From Pandoraea sp. PE-S2T-3 (lineage in GTDB: Bacteria; Pseudomonadota; Gammaproteobacteria; Burkholderiales; Burkholderiaceae): a stretch of DNA of 64,000 nucleotides. A program made the position numbers and the translations under genes. Shown piece by piece: positions 51,275 to 59,749 of the stretch. The stretch's first letter is position 1; every line of letters starts with the position of its first letter. The DNA lies in NCBI RefSeq assembly GCF_002179965.1, contig NZ_NGUQ01000015.1:434001-498000 (forward strand). The letters run 5' to 3'. The notes below the pieces were generated by a model. It ran no database searches. It was given only the letters and a program-made list of their open reading frames with translations, and was not told where the DNA came from.

Positions 51275-52162
51275 TCAGAAATCGTAGAGGCGGGCCGGAT
51301 TATCGACGAGGATCCGGCGACGCGTCACGGCGTCTGTCGTCCAGTCGCCCAACAGGTTCAGCAATTCACCGGTATCGCGTTCGCCCATCGGGATGTGCGG
51401 CCAGTCCGATCCCCAGATGACCTTGTCCGGGGCCGTCTCGATGATCGCCTTCGCCATCGGCGCGACCGACGACAGCGGGCGCCCCTTGGCGACGCGATAC
51501 GGTGCCGACAGCTTGAGCGTGCAGTTGCCGTCCTTCAGCAGTTGAAGCAGGCGCGTGAAGTCATCGCTCGTGAGCCCGTCTTCCTGCGTCATGTAGCCCA
51601 TGTGGTCGATCACGAACGGCGTGCGCACGTCAGCCAAAAACGGAATCAGGTTTCGCACGATCGGGCCCGGCGCATAGAACTGGAGATGCCAGCCGAGGCT
51701 TTCGCACAGCGCCGCCATGCGGCTGATGTAGGCCTGAATTTCTTGCGTGGGTTGTTCCGCACGGGAGAACAGATCGAGCCGGATGGCCCGCACGTTGGCG
51801 CGATGCCAGGCGTCTAGCGTGGCGGCGGGCAGCCCCTCGTCGATCATGACGACGCCGCGTGCTGCATCTCCCGCCTTGGCCAAGGCGTCGAGCAGGCAAC
51901 GATTGTCCGTCCCGTAGAAGCTCGGCTGGACGATGGCGAAGCGGCGAATCGAAAGCGCGTCCATCACCTCGCGGTACTTGTCGAGCCCGCCATCGGGCAA
52001 GGTGTACTGCGGCTTGCCCACGCTCGGATACTGCGAGAGCGGCTCGAACACGTGCATGTGCGCATCGCAGGCGTTCTCGGGCATGTCGAATGCGGGGCGG
52101 GTCAGCGAGCTTGCGGCGCGCATCGGGGTAGAGGTCAGCTGGCCGGCGTATTGGGTTGCCAT
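51275..52162 (-). CDS. Amidohydrolase-2 family hydrolase (2-pyrone-4,6-dicarboxylate hydrolase-like)
   Basis: This is a 295-residue TIM-barrel hydrolase. Metal and active-site motifs are ACDAHMHVFEPLSQYPSV (H-x-H), FYAPGPIVRNLIPFL, PFVIDHMGYM and VIWGSDWPHIPM, the order found in LigI-type lactonases and related dicarboxylate hydrolases. The ATG at 52162 is chosen; the frame upstream is a shadow of the aldolase gene. It lies 50 bases after the aldolase gene. It probably opens a lactone or pyrone intermediate; the exact substrate is unknown. Confidence 0.85.
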   Translation of the reverse strand: MATQYAGQLTSTPMRAASSLTRPAFDMPENACDAHMHVFEPLSQYPSVGKPQYTLPDGGLDKYREVMDALSIRRFAIVQPSFYGTDNRCLLDALAKAGDAARGVVMIDEGLPAATLDAWHRANVRAIRLDLFSRAEQPTQEIQAYISRMAALCESLGWHLQFYAPGPIVRNLIPFLADVRTPFVIDHMGYMTQEDGLTSDDFTRLLQLLKDGNCTLKLSAPYRVAKGRPLSSVAPMAKAIIETAPDKVIWGSDWPHIPMGERDTGELLNLLGDWTTDAVTRRRILVDNPARLYDF

Positions 52163-52212
52163 GTGAGTGGGTTCTGTGGAGTTGGCAAAAAGGAATTTGA
52201 TGAAGCTAATGC

Positions 52213-53001
52213 TCAGGCGGGCGTCAGCGCGGTGCGATCGGCCGCCACGCGACGCCGCATCGCATCGAGAAACAGGTCGCCGTCGATGCCGCTGAAAACG
52301 AACGGCGCAGCGCCGTCGGCGCGCAGTTGCGTCAGGGCTTCGCCTTCCGGCATGCCGCCGACGATGGCGATCTTGCCTTGGGCACGCACGGCGGCGACGA
52401 CTTGGCGGCAGGCGGCCAGCACGTCGGGATGGGTCGGATTTCCGGTATGGCCGAGGTCGGCAGACAGATCGTTGCAGCCGAGAGCCACGATGTCGACGCC
52501 GGGCACTGCCGCGATTTCTGCTGCATTTTCTACGCCTGCGCGGCTTTCGATCAGCAGCTTCACGGCCGTCACGGCATTCACGCGGCGATTCATTTCCGCG
52601 GCCGGCAATTTCTCGTAGCCGACGAACGGCAGCGTGGCCAGTTGGGAGCGCTGACCGTGCGGGGCAAAGCGGCTCGCGGTGACGATTTCGCGGGCCTGTT
52701 CGGCGGACTCGATACGGGCGGCGATGATGCCCAGTGCGCCGCCGTCGAGCACGCGGTTGATCATGCCGTAGTCGCGTTCCGGCACGCGCACCCAAGGCAT
52801 CAGGCCGAGATCGACCGCGCACAGGCAAAGCTGCGAGACGGTGTCGACCGGCATCGGGCTGTGTTCCATGTCGATCCATACCGTGTCGTAACCGGCGGCG
52901 CGCGCCCAGCGCACGACGTCGGGTGAGCGTGCGGCGCGCATGCCCAGTGCGAATACGGGTTGGCCGGCGCGCAGGCGCGCCATGAGTTCGGTACTTTCCA
53001 T
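52213..53001 (-). CDS. HpcH/HpaI-family class II aldolase
   Basis: This 262-residue metal-dependent aldolase cleaves or forms 2-keto-3-deoxy or 4-hydroxy-2-oxo acids to pyruvate and an aldehyde. Family motifs are FALGMRAARSPDVVRWARAA, GYDTVWIDMEHSPM, PWVRVPERDYGMINRVLDGG, and KLLIESRAGVENAAEIAAVP with GVDIVALGCNDLSADLG. It is the first gene of the minus-strand catabolic operon and is divergent from a LysR gene. The start is the ATG at 53001. The position suggests it does the final C-C cleavage in the pathway. Confidence 0.9.
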   Translation of the reverse strand: MESTELMARLRAGQPVFALGMRAARSPDVVRWARAAGYDTVWIDMEHSPMPVDTVSQLCLCAVDLGLMPWVRVPERDYGMINRVLDGGALGIIAARIESAEQAREIVTASRFAPHGQRSQLATLPFVGYEKLPAAEMNRRVNAVTAVKLLIESRAGVENAAEIAAVPGVDIVALGCNDLSADLGHTGNPTHPDVLAACRQVVAAVRAQGKIAIVGGMPEGEALTQLRADGAAPFVFSGIDGDLFLDAMRRRVAADRTALTPA

Positions 53002-53069
53002 GCTGTCTCCGAAGCCCTTGGGGCTTGGTCTCGTTCGAGTGGTTTCGTGACAGTATGGCCCCGGCAATC

Positions 53070-53112
53070 GATTTCATTTATTCTTTGAAATCACGTTAAT
53101 GATTTGCAAATC
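53070..53112. promoter_or_regulatory. LysR-type operator pair between aldolase and LysR genes
   Basis: Two dyads sit in the 134-base divergent region: GATTTCA-N9-TGAAATC at 53070-53092, a T-N11-A-like form, and the perfect palindrome GATTTGCAAATC at 53101-53112. Spacing and place suit a LysR recognition site plus activation site controlling both genes. Confidence 0.6.
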
Positions 53113-53135
53113 AAATCAATGAAAGGCACCGGGCG

Positions 53136-54101
53136 ATGATGAATATTCGGCATCTGGAGTACTTTGCGGTGCTGGCGGAGGAGTTGCATTTCCGGCGCAG
53201 TGCCGAGCGGCTGGGGATCACGCAGGCCCCGCTGAGCCTGGCGATTCAGGCGCTTGAAGAATCGTTGGGGGCGCGTCTGTTTCACCGCACCCGGCGCTCG
53301 GTCTCGCTGACCGAGGCGGGCATTGCGTTAGCGGCACAGGCACCGGCGATCCTCGCGCATATCGAACATGCGCGTGAGTCGGTGTGGCAGACCGTGAGCG
53401 GAGAAGTAGGACGGTTGCGCGTGGGGTTCACGAACGCGTCGTCGCTGTCGCCCGTGTTTCCGCAATTGATTCACGCCTATCGCAAGCAACGGCCGAAGGT
53501 GCAGGTTCAGTTGCACGAGTTGCCGTCGTCGCGACAGCTTGATGCGCTGGAAGCGCGCGAGATCGATGTCGCGTTGTTGCGCCTCGATGCGCAGCAACCG
53601 GCGCCGTCGTCTTTGGTGCTGACGCCGTTGGTCGTCGAGCCGCTGGTGTTGGCAATGCATGCCGGACATCCGTTGGCGAAGGCCGCCAAGGTGCGGATTG
53701 CCGATTTGCGCGACGAGGCGTTCATCGCGTATCCGCGCTCGGCGGGCGTGGTGATGTTCGCGCAGATTCATGCGCTGTGCGCGAAACGCGGGTTCGAACC
53801 GAAGATCGTGCAGGAGGCTCAGCAGGCTTCGACGCTGATCGGGCTTACGGCAACCGGCCTTGGCGTGACCATCGTGCCCGCGTCGCTGAACGCCATCGCG
53901 GTACCCGGCGTCGTGTTTCGCGACTTCGCGGATACGGACACGACGACAACCCTGTACATCGGCCACCGCTACGGCGACGCAAACTCACGCGTCAAGTTGT
54001 TCGTGGAGTTGGCGGGGACGTTGCGGGAGCAAGACGGCGGCGGCGGGCCGGCGACGGGTGGGAAGAAGGTGCCGGCAAGGAAGCGCAAGGTGGGTGGGTG
54101 A
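53136..54101 (+). CDS. LysR-family regulator of the divergent catabolic operon
   Basis: This is a 321-residue regulator. The helix-turn-helix is IRHLEYFAVLAEELHFRRSA with RLGITQAPLSLAIQALEESL. The effector domain has VGRLRVGFTNASSLSPVFPQ and LDALEAREIDVALLRLDAQQ, the BenM/CatR-like branch that often senses aromatic acids. The C-terminal tail is unusually Gly/Lys/Arg-rich (GGGGPATGGKKVPARKRKVG), seemingly unstructured. ATG 53136 or 53139 are both possible. It is divergent from the HpaI-type aldolase. Confidence 0.92.
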   Translation: MMNIRHLEYFAVLAEELHFRRSAERLGITQAPLSLAIQALEESLGARLFHRTRRSVSLTEAGIALAAQAPAILAHIEHARESVWQTVSGEVGRLRVGFTNASSLSPVFPQLIHAYRKQRPKVQVQLHELPSSRQLDALEAREIDVALLRLDAQQPAPSSLVLTPLVVEPLVLAMHAGHPLAKAAKVRIADLRDEAFIAYPRSAGVVMFAQIHALCAKRGFEPKIVQEAQQASTLIGLTATGLGVTIVPASLNAIAVPGVVFRDFADTDTTTTLYIGHRYGDANSRVKLFVELAGTLREQDGGGGPATGGKKVPARKRKVGG

Positions 54102-54149
54102 CACTTGATGACCAGTCCTTAGCTGGGTGCCGTTAGCGTCGCCAAAAAA

Positions 54150-54205
54150 TACACACAATTACACATTTTCATTGAAAATCTCCGATTTTTGTGTATATTT
54201 ACACA
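54150..54205. promoter_or_regulatory. Candidate HicB operator region
   Basis: The AT-rich region before hicA holds three related dyads: TACACACAATTACACA (54150-54165), ATTTTC-ATT-GAAAAT (54165-54179) and TGTGTA-TATT-TACACA (54190-54205). The last has a 6-bp perfect arm and lies 20 bases before the hicA start. They are likely sites for autoregulation by the ribbon-helix-helix domain of HicB and the -10 region of the promoter. Confidence 0.6.
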
Positions 54206-54225
54206 CTCGAACACCGGAGATACCG

Positions 54226-54405
54226 ATGAACTCATCGAAACTGATCCGGATGCTCGATGAGGACGGCTGGAAGTTGGTTCGTATTACCGGCAGCCACCAC
54301 CACTTCAAACACCCGACGAAGCCGCTCCTTGTGACGGTGCCTCACCCGAAAAAGGATCTGCCAGTCGGTACTGTAAGAAGCATCCTGAAAACCGCCGGCC
54401 TGTGA
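54226..54405 (+). CDS. hicA: HicA-type mRNA interferase toxin
   Basis: This 59-residue toxin has a dsRBD-like fold. MNSSKLIRMLDEDGWKLVRI is followed by GSHHHFKHP with the catalytic His24, then VTVPHPKKDLPVGTVRSILK; this is a full-length HicA. GGAGA precedes the ATG at 54226. It cleaves mRNA when free and is held by HicB, encoded 53 bases downstream. Its stop codon lies in the loop of an intrinsic terminator (54391-54420). The locus is AT-richer than its neighbours, consistent with horizontal acquisition. Confidence 0.93.
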   Translation: MNSSKLIRMLDEDGWKLVRITGSHHHFKHPTKPLLVTVPHPKKDLPVGTVRSILKTAGL

Positions 54406-54420
54406 GGCCGGTGGTTTTTT
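54391..54420 (+). terminator. Intrinsic terminator folded over the hicA stop codon
   Basis: A 10-bp stem (ACCGCCGGCC/GGCCGGTGGT, one G-U pair) with loop TGTGA is followed by T6 (54415-54420). It has all features of a strong rho-independent terminator but stands between hicA and hicB. The hicA TGA is in the loop. It should reduce hicB read-through unless translation or another factor interferes. Confidence 0.8.
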
Positions 54421-54458
54421 CGAAAGCGCGATCTGACAAAAATTGTGGGAGTGCACAC

Positions 54459-54863
54459 ATGGAATTTCCCATCGCAATTCATAAGGACGAAGGGAGCACC
54501 TACGGTGTTACCGTGCCCGATGTGCCGGGCTGCTTCTCTTGGGGCGACACCATAGATGAAGCCATCCGGAATGCCAAAGAGGCGATCAGTGGTCACATTG
54601 AAACGCTAATAGCGCAGGGCGAAGAAGTCTCATTGACTTGCTCGGCCATTGAGGATCTGGCAAAACAGGAAGCGTTCGCCGATGCGATCTGGGCGTTCGC
54701 CGATGTCGACATCAGCAAGCTCGACAGCAAGCCAGAACGTATTAATGTGAGCTTTCCGCGCTTCGTCCTGCACAAGATCGATGCCTATGTTGCGAAACGC
54801 CACGAAACACGAAGCGGCTTTCTTGCACGTGTTGCCATGGCGGCGATCGTGCATGAGGCGTAG
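54459..54863 (+). CDS. hicB: HicB-type antitoxin with ribbon-helix-helix DNA-binding domain
   Basis: This is a 134-residue antitoxin. The N-terminal partially degraded RNase-H-like fold has EFPIAIHKDEGSTYGVTVPD, VPGCFSWGDTIDEAIRNAKE and AISGHIETLIAQGE. The C-terminal ribbon-helix-helix has RINVSFPRFVLHKIDAYVAK and ETRSGFLARVAMAAI. GGGAG precedes the ATG at 54459. It neutralises HicA and represses the promoter. Because of the terminator at 54391-54420 it might also have its own promoter in 54421-54458, but none was identified. Confidence 0.93.
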   Translation: MEFPIAIHKDEGSTYGVTVPDVPGCFSWGDTIDEAIRNAKEAISGHIETLIAQGEEVSLTCSAIEDLAKQEAFADAIWAFADVDISKLDSKPERINVSFPRFVLHKIDAYVAKRHETRSGFLARVAMAAIVHEA

Positions 54864-54885
54864 CTCCGATTAAGTCGGGACTACG
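54859..54885 (+). terminator. Hairpin after hicB
   Basis: An imperfect stem (CGTAG...CTACG, with inner TCCGA/TCGGGA) overlaps the hicB stop. It has no T-run, so it is a weak candidate for the transcript end. Confidence 0.35.
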
Positions 54886-54914
54886 CGCGAAACAACCTAT
54901 CCCGGAGAACGAAC

Positions 54915-55001
54915 ATGCCTCAAATCAACGATATGAAACCTTCCAATTCAAATACTCATATCGAGGTATCTAATGTTTTCGTTTTTCGAGGAATACGTTA
55001 A
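54915..55001 (+). CDS. 28-codon ORF, doubtful
   Basis: An ATG at 54915 with CCGGAGAAC before it opens 28 codons (MPQINDMKPSNSNTHIEVSN...) ending at 55001. It overlaps the start of the next ORF out of frame. The ribosome site is good, but there is no recognisable family. It may be a translational leader coupled to the 54973 gene, or chance. Confidence 0.25.
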   Translation: MPQINDMKPSNSNTHIEVSNVFVFRGIR

Positions 55002-55335
55002 GCATTCCGCGCTCAACTTTGGTCAGGCGGCGCAGGGATTTCGGTTCTTGCTGACCCACCCGGATGCCGACTCGCTCGCGCGTCCCGGAACCGTGAGGCA
55101 CGCTGTAGCAGCACTGCCAATTCGTGCCAAGCGAATCGCGAATGATCTGTTCTTCGCCGTGATTCCCCCGCATTGGCATCACACCGATCAGGAACTGAAA
55201 TCACTTCACGGTTATTCCGTAAAGCAATGGTTTGACGCCGGCTACGGCCCGTACCGGTTTGCCGAAACCGGTGAATATCTGCCTGCACATGAGATAACGC
55301 ACGAACCTCGCTGGGACCCGCGTTGCAAGGAATAA
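54973..55335 (+). CDS. Unrecognised 120-aa protein next to hicAB
   Basis: I do not recognise this protein. It starts MFSFFEEYVKHSALNFGQAA and ends THEPRWDPRCKE. It has several His/Trp residues in the middle (FFAVIPPHWHHTDQELKSLH), no signal peptide and no long membrane helix. GAGG lies 6 bases before the ATG. Base composition is less GC-rich than the flanking core genes, like hicAB. It lies 110 bases after hicB and before a long hairpin. It may be cargo of the putative island. Confidence 0.5.
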   Translation: MFSFFEEYVKHSALNFGQAAQGFRFLLTHPDADSLARPGTVRHAVAALPIRAKRIANDLFFAVIPPHWHHTDQELKSLHGYSVKQWFDAGYGPYRFAETGEYLPAHEITHEPRWDPRCKE

Positions 55336-55556
55336 ATAGCGAGGAGCGAGGCATTGTCCTGCCACTCATGCTTCGCGTCCGAGGAAGCATGGGTGGTCAA
55401 TTACTTCAAGACAGCATCGGCATCAAGGCAAAAATCGAGGTAAAAACCACCTGTGACACGGACACAACAGGATATTGAAATTGGTGCGCCTACGGCATAA
55501 ATTTCAGCCACGGGGACTTCTTCTTCAATAAAGAAAATTGTCCTGGGAGCGTGCCT
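55336..55556. other. Intergenic region with long hairpin before the autotransporter
   Basis: This 221-base gap contains a 13-bp stem (CCACTCATGCTTC/GAAGCATGGGTGG, one G-U pair) with a 9-base loop at 55362-55396. It is probably a transcript end for the upstream gene, though no T-run follows. The autotransporter promoter must lie in the AT-richer remainder; it was not resolved. Confidence 0.4.
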
Positions 55557-58247
55557 ATGAATGCCACGGCGCTTGCAAACCGTACCTGCCCTGCCCCCTT
55601 AAAACCGCTGCTCTTTGCCATTCCGCTTTGCACGCTCGGCACCGCCCATGCCGCATGCGACAATCTGAACCCGTCAAGCAATACCACGGTCACCTGCACC
55701 GGAAGCGGTGGCGCGGTCCTCGCGCAGAGCGGCAGCACCAACGTTACCGTCAACGTCACGCCGGGAAGCGCCGTTTCCCTGATTCGTGGCACCCCCAATC
55801 TCGCCATCATCACTGTCGACTCCGCCAGCACGATTTCCAACGCCGGCGCGCTCAGCCTGTCCGGCTCCTCGTCGACAGGACGTGGCGCAGCGATGCTGGG
55901 GCAGAACAACGGCAATTCCCTCGTCAATGCGGCAACCGGCACCATTACGACCAGCGGTGCCAACAACGACGCCATGGCGCTGAACGGCAACAACGGGTCG
56001 ATCACGAACAACGGAACGATCACGCTCTCGGGCCCCAACAGCTATGGCATGACAGCGTCGTGGGGCCAATCGACATCGCTCGGACAATTCACGACGTTCC
56101 TGAACACCGGGACCATCACCGCCACCGGCTCGGGCAGCCGCGCAATGAGCTCGACGGGCGGGCAGAGCACGCTGACCAATACCGGCACGCTGATCACCAC
56201 GGGCGGCACGCCCTCCAGCCGGTCGTTCACCGTCTTCATGCAGGGCAACAACATCACGTTCACCAACAGCGGCTATGTCGAGGCACGAGGTATCAACAGC
56301 GACGCCGTGGTGTCGAATACCGGCGCGGGTTTCACCGGCACCATCGTCAATCAGGCGGGCGGTCAGATCATCAGCCAGCAGGGTTACGGCGTGCGCACCG
56401 TGAATGGCACGATCTCGATCACCAATGCCGGCCTGATCCAGAGCGACGTCGGGACCGCCATTTTCATGAACCCGGCGGCTCGCTCGAACACATTGACGTT
56501 GCAAACCGGCTCGCAGATCGTCGGCACCGCAGATGGGGGCGCGAGCGCCGTGAGCACGCTGGTGTTGCAAGGCACGGGGACAGCCAGTAATCCGTTCATC
56601 AATTTCGGCACCCTGCTCGCGCAAGGCGACAACTGGACGTGGAGCGGCAGCGGCAATTTCAACAACGCCCAGATGCAAAGCGGCATCTTCAACCTGACAG
56701 GCACGTTGGGTGGCGTGACGACGACGGTCGCGTCCGGTGCCACCCTCACGGGCACCGGCACGCTGACCGGCAACGTCACTAATCTGGGCACCGTTCATCC
56801 CGGCGATGGCGCAGGCAACGGCACGCTGACCATTGCCGGCAACTACACCGGTCAAGGCGGCAAGCTTCTCGTCGACTCGGTGCTGGGCAACGACAGTTCA
56901 CGTGTTGCACCGCTCACGGTGAGTGGCGGCACGATCGGCGGAAGTACCACCGTTGCCATCAACAATCTCGGCGGCCTCGGCGCGCTCACGACAGGCAATG
57001 GCATTCCCGTCGTGCAGGCCGTCGGCGGCACCACGTCCTCAGGCTCGGCGTTTTCGCTGGGTGCGCCCGTCAGCGCGGGGGCCTACACGTACTTTCTTTA
57101 CAAGGGCGGCACCACCGCCAACAGCACCAACAGTTGGTATCTGCGCTCGACGGTCCCGACGCCTGAGGAAGTTGTCGTGACCACCATCGATCCGGTCACG
57201 GGAGAACCGGAAACCGAAGTCGTACCGCCCCCGACGGCGGCGATCGGCACCCCACCGACCGCGACGCTCCAGCCGGGTGATGATCCTCTGCCCATCTATC
57301 GGATCGAAGTTCCGGTCTATTCGATGATGCCGGAGTTAGGCAGAACCGCAGGCTTCGCCCAGTTGGCGACATTCCACGAGCGGCAGGGCCAGCAGGGATT
57401 GCTCGACGAGCGTGGGTGGTTGACCGATGGCTGGGCCCGGGTCTGGGGGCAAACCGAGCAGCTACGCGCGAAAGGCGACGTGACGCCTCAGTTCGACGGC
57501 AATATCGGCGGCATACAAATCGGACACGACCTCTTCGCCGGACGCAGCGACACGGGTCATGCCGATCACGTCGGCGTGCTCGGCGGATGGACTCGCGCGT
57601 CGGGCGATGTTCAGGGGCTGGCGCTGGGCATGCCCGACACCCACGCGGGCACATTGGCGCTGGACATGTACAGCGCGGGTCTTTACTGGACGCATGTGAT
57701 GCCGGGCGGTGCGTATACCGACGCTGTGGTACTCGCGTCCGCCATGCAATTTCAATCGAAGCCGATCAGCGGGCTGAACCAGAGCGTTCACGGCAAAGGG
57801 CTGGCGGCCTCTCTCGAAACCGGATGGCCGATTGCGCTGACCGAAACACTGGCACTCGAACCGCAGGCGCAAATCGTCTGGCAGCGTCAGGCGATCGACG
57901 ATTTCAACGATGGGATTTCGAGCGTTGGATTCAACAATGTGAATAGCTGGCTGGCACGCATCGGGGCACGGCTCGAGGCAAATTACGACGGTGCGCGGGG
58001 TCTGCTGCGGCCGTATTTGTTATTCAATTTGCTGCACGCATTCGGCAACGACGGCCGCGTTCTCTTTGGCGGCACGACGCCGGTCGTGACGAGCGCCAAC
58101 AGCACGGCGGCGCAATTCGGGATCGGCGTGGCAGGCCGCTTCAATAAAGCCGCAAGCGTCTACGCCACTCTTGCCTACCTGACACAACTCGACGCGACGA
58201 GACAGCAGTCGGTGTCCGCCACGCTGGGTCTGCGCTGGACGTGGTGA
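55557..58247 (+). CDS. Autotransporter with beta-helical passenger and C-terminal barrel
   Basis: This is an 896-residue type Va secreted protein. The signal peptide (LKPLLFAIPLCTLGTAHAA) is followed by a passenger of Asn/Thr/Ser/Gly-rich short repeats (N-x-G-T-I-T patterns such as GSITNNGTITLSGPNSYGM). It also has a Pro-rich linker (VPTPEEVVVTTIDPVTGEPE) and a C-terminal autotransporter barrel beginning near WARVWGQTEQLRAKGD and ending ATLGLRWTW. GGGAG precedes the ATG at 55557. No protease triad or RGD motif was noticed in the passenger. It is likely surface-displayed, in adhesion or aggregation; the function is not determined. Confidence 0.9.
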   Translation: MNATALANRTCPAPLKPLLFAIPLCTLGTAHAACDNLNPSSNTTVTCTGSGGAVLAQSGSTNVTVNVTPGSAVSLIRGTPNLAIITVDSASTISNAGALSLSGSSSTGRGAAMLGQNNGNSLVNAATGTITTSGANNDAMALNGNNGSITNNGTITLSGPNSYGMTASWGQSTSLGQFTTFLNTGTITATGSGSRAMSSTGGQSTLTNTGTLITTGGTPSSRSFTVFMQGNNITFTNSGYVEARGINSDAVVSNTGAGFTGTIVNQAGGQIISQQGYGVRTVNGTISITNAGLIQSDVGTAIFMNPAARSNTLTLQTGSQIVGTADGGASAVSTLVLQGTGTASNPFINFGTLLAQGDNWTWSGSGNFNNAQMQSGIFNLTGTLGGVTTTVASGATLTGTGTLTGNVTNLGTVHPGDGAGNGTLTIAGNYTGQGGKLLVDSVLGNDSSRVAPLTVSGGTIGGSTTVAINNLGGLGALTTGNGIPVVQAVGGTTSSGSAFSLGAPVSAGAYTYFLYKGGTTANSTNSWYLRSTVPTPEEVVVTTIDPVTGEPETEVVPPPTAAIGTPPTATLQPGDDPLPIYRIEVPVYSMMPELGRTAGFAQLATFHERQGQQGLLDERGWLTDGWARVWGQTEQLRAKGDVTPQFDGNIGGIQIGHDLFAGRSDTGHADHVGVLGGWTRASGDVQGLALGMPDTHAGTLALDMYSAGLYWTHVMPGGAYTDAVVLASAMQFQSKPISGLNQSVHGKGLAASLETGWPIALTETLALEPQAQIVWQRQAIDDFNDGISSVGFNNVNSWLARIGARLEANYDGARGLLRPYLLFNLLHAFGNDGRVLFGGTTPVVTSANSTAAQFGIGVAGRFNKAASVYATLAYLTQLDATRQQSVSATLGLRWTW

Positions 58248-58270
58248 GGCAAAGGGTGAACATGCGGGAA

Positions 58271-59728
58271 TCAATACCCAGCCGTGATGTCCTCCATCTT
58301 CCAGCGCTTGTCAAAATACGCCTCGGTTGGCCCATAAAGACGGAAATAGGCAAACCAATGCTTACCGGCCACGGTTTGCACCCAATTGCTTTCCTCGCCC
58401 GGCGGTGGGTTGGGGCCAAAGTACAGATCCACCGAGCCGTCGGCATTTTTCCGTAGATTCTCGCGGCTGGAGACATCCGATTTTTGCTTGGAATTCTCCA
58501 CAAAGCGGCGCGTGTCAGTGTCGTAGACGGTCAGTGACCAGAACTGCTTCGCTGGCGGATTCGCGGCAACACGCAACTTGTAGTTCTTGCCGCCATCGAG
58601 CCAGGTATCGTTCTTGTCGGTGTACGCGCCCAGATAGGCCTGTCCCAGCCCTGGTGTAGAGGAGATCATGCCCTTGGTGTCTGTCACCGCCTCATAGAAC
58701 CACGCCGTGCGCTCAAGCAACTGATCGTAGTTGGCCACGCGTTGCGACGGGTCCTTGATGAACAACGCATATTCCCAGCGCCGGTCCGGCCAATGGTTCA
58801 CGTTCTCAAATCGCTTCGCGTAGGTATTCGTCTGCGCCAGCAGCTTGCCTGCCGTGGCGCCTTGCTCCAGCGCCTTGCGTTGACGCTCGTCGGGATTGAA
58901 AGACTTGCCCTTCTCGATCCCGAGGTTTGCCAGCATCGCCATGTAAAAGCGATCGCGCTCGTTCACCGGCTCGCGCTGGATGATCTCGTGCAAGCGCTGC
59001 CAGTAGGCCATGCCATCTGGCTGGGTGCCCGACCAGTCGCGGCCGTCTGGCGAAACAAGACGCATATTGGGTGGGGACTGGCGATCACGGTACGAATACA
59101 CTTTGATCTTGCTGACGATAGCTTTTGCTTTCGCCGGGTCGGGCTCGAGTACCCGGAAGCCAAGCAACACGTTGTTCGTCTGCGACTGTGCGACGTAATA
59201 CCCTTTCGCGTCCGCAGGGGCTTTCACACCCGGTGGCAGGATCAGATACTTGCCGCCTCGGCCTTTATCTGGCCCGGTCTGTCCCATATCGATCATGGAC
59301 CGTTGCCAGAAGTCACCTACCCCGCCGGCTGTCGGGCCGGCCGGCATATCGATGACCAATGGTCCGGATTTGTCCAGCTCGGAAAATCCGAGAATGTACG
59401 GTGTTGTCGCATTGGCCGTGAGAATGCCCAGTTTGTCTTTCCATGTGGTGTAGACCACCAGGTCATTCGGTTTGGCACCGAGTTTTTCGTAGGACTCTTT
59501 CTGCCATTGGGCATAAGCCACAAGCGGCAGTGCCCAAAGGTAGGCTTGCGTCGCCTGTTGAAAATCCAGCTCTGCGAACAACCCCGGGACGGCGCTGCGC
59601 GCGGGCAGCGTTCCGTCCATCTGGACGTTGCCGAACGGTAGCGCCTCGGGTGCGCCATGCACTTGCGTGCCGACCACGCTAAAAGTGAATGCCGCAAGTA
59701 CGGTCATTGATTTCGGTGCTTTGAACAT
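58271..59728 (-). CDS. Exported DUF1254/DUF1214 protein, copy 2
   Basis: This is a 485-residue protein with a signal peptide (MTVLAAFTFSVVGTQVHG). The DUF1254 part has YLWALPLVAYAQWQKESYEK and NATTPYILGFSELDKSGPLV. The DUF1214 part has WSLTVYDTDTRRFVENSKQK and DGSVDLYFGPNPPPGEESNW, ending YGPTEAYFDKRWKMEDI. It is a paralogue of the next gene upstream (59750-61249), in the same direction with a 21-base gap, so the pair form an operon. The biochemical role is unknown. Confidence 0.88.
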   Translation of the reverse strand: MFKAPKSMTVLAAFTFSVVGTQVHGAPEALPFGNVQMDGTLPARSAVPGLFAELDFQQATQAYLWALPLVAYAQWQKESYEKLGAKPNDLVVYTTWKDKLGILTANATTPYILGFSELDKSGPLVIDMPAGPTAGGVGDFWQRSMIDMGQTGPDKGRGGKYLILPPGVKAPADAKGYYVAQSQTNNVLLGFRVLEPDPAKAKAIVSKIKVYSYRDRQSPPNMRLVSPDGRDWSGTQPDGMAYWQRLHEIIQREPVNERDRFYMAMLANLGIEKGKSFNPDERQRKALEQGATAGKLLAQTNTYAKRFENVNHWPDRRWEYALFIKDPSQRVANYDQLLERTAWFYEAVTDTKGMISSTPGLGQAYLGAYTDKNDTWLDGGKNYKLRVAANPPAKQFWSLTVYDTDTRRFVENSKQKSDVSSRENLRKNADGSVDLYFGPNPPPGEESNWVQTVAGKHWFAYFRLYGPTEAYFDKRWKMEDITAGY

Positions 59729-59749
59729 GTACGCCCCAAAAATGAAGTG

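Noticed and set aside
51275-53077. One 600-codon fused protein
   Set aside because: The first 305 codons are a shadow of the HpaI-type aldolase gene; the real amidohydrolase starts at 52162.
55620-56900. Possible VNTR or CRISPR-like array in the autotransporter
   Set aside because: The repeats are short degenerate Asn/Thr/Gly codon patterns of a beta-helix passenger, with no constant repeat and unique spacer structure.
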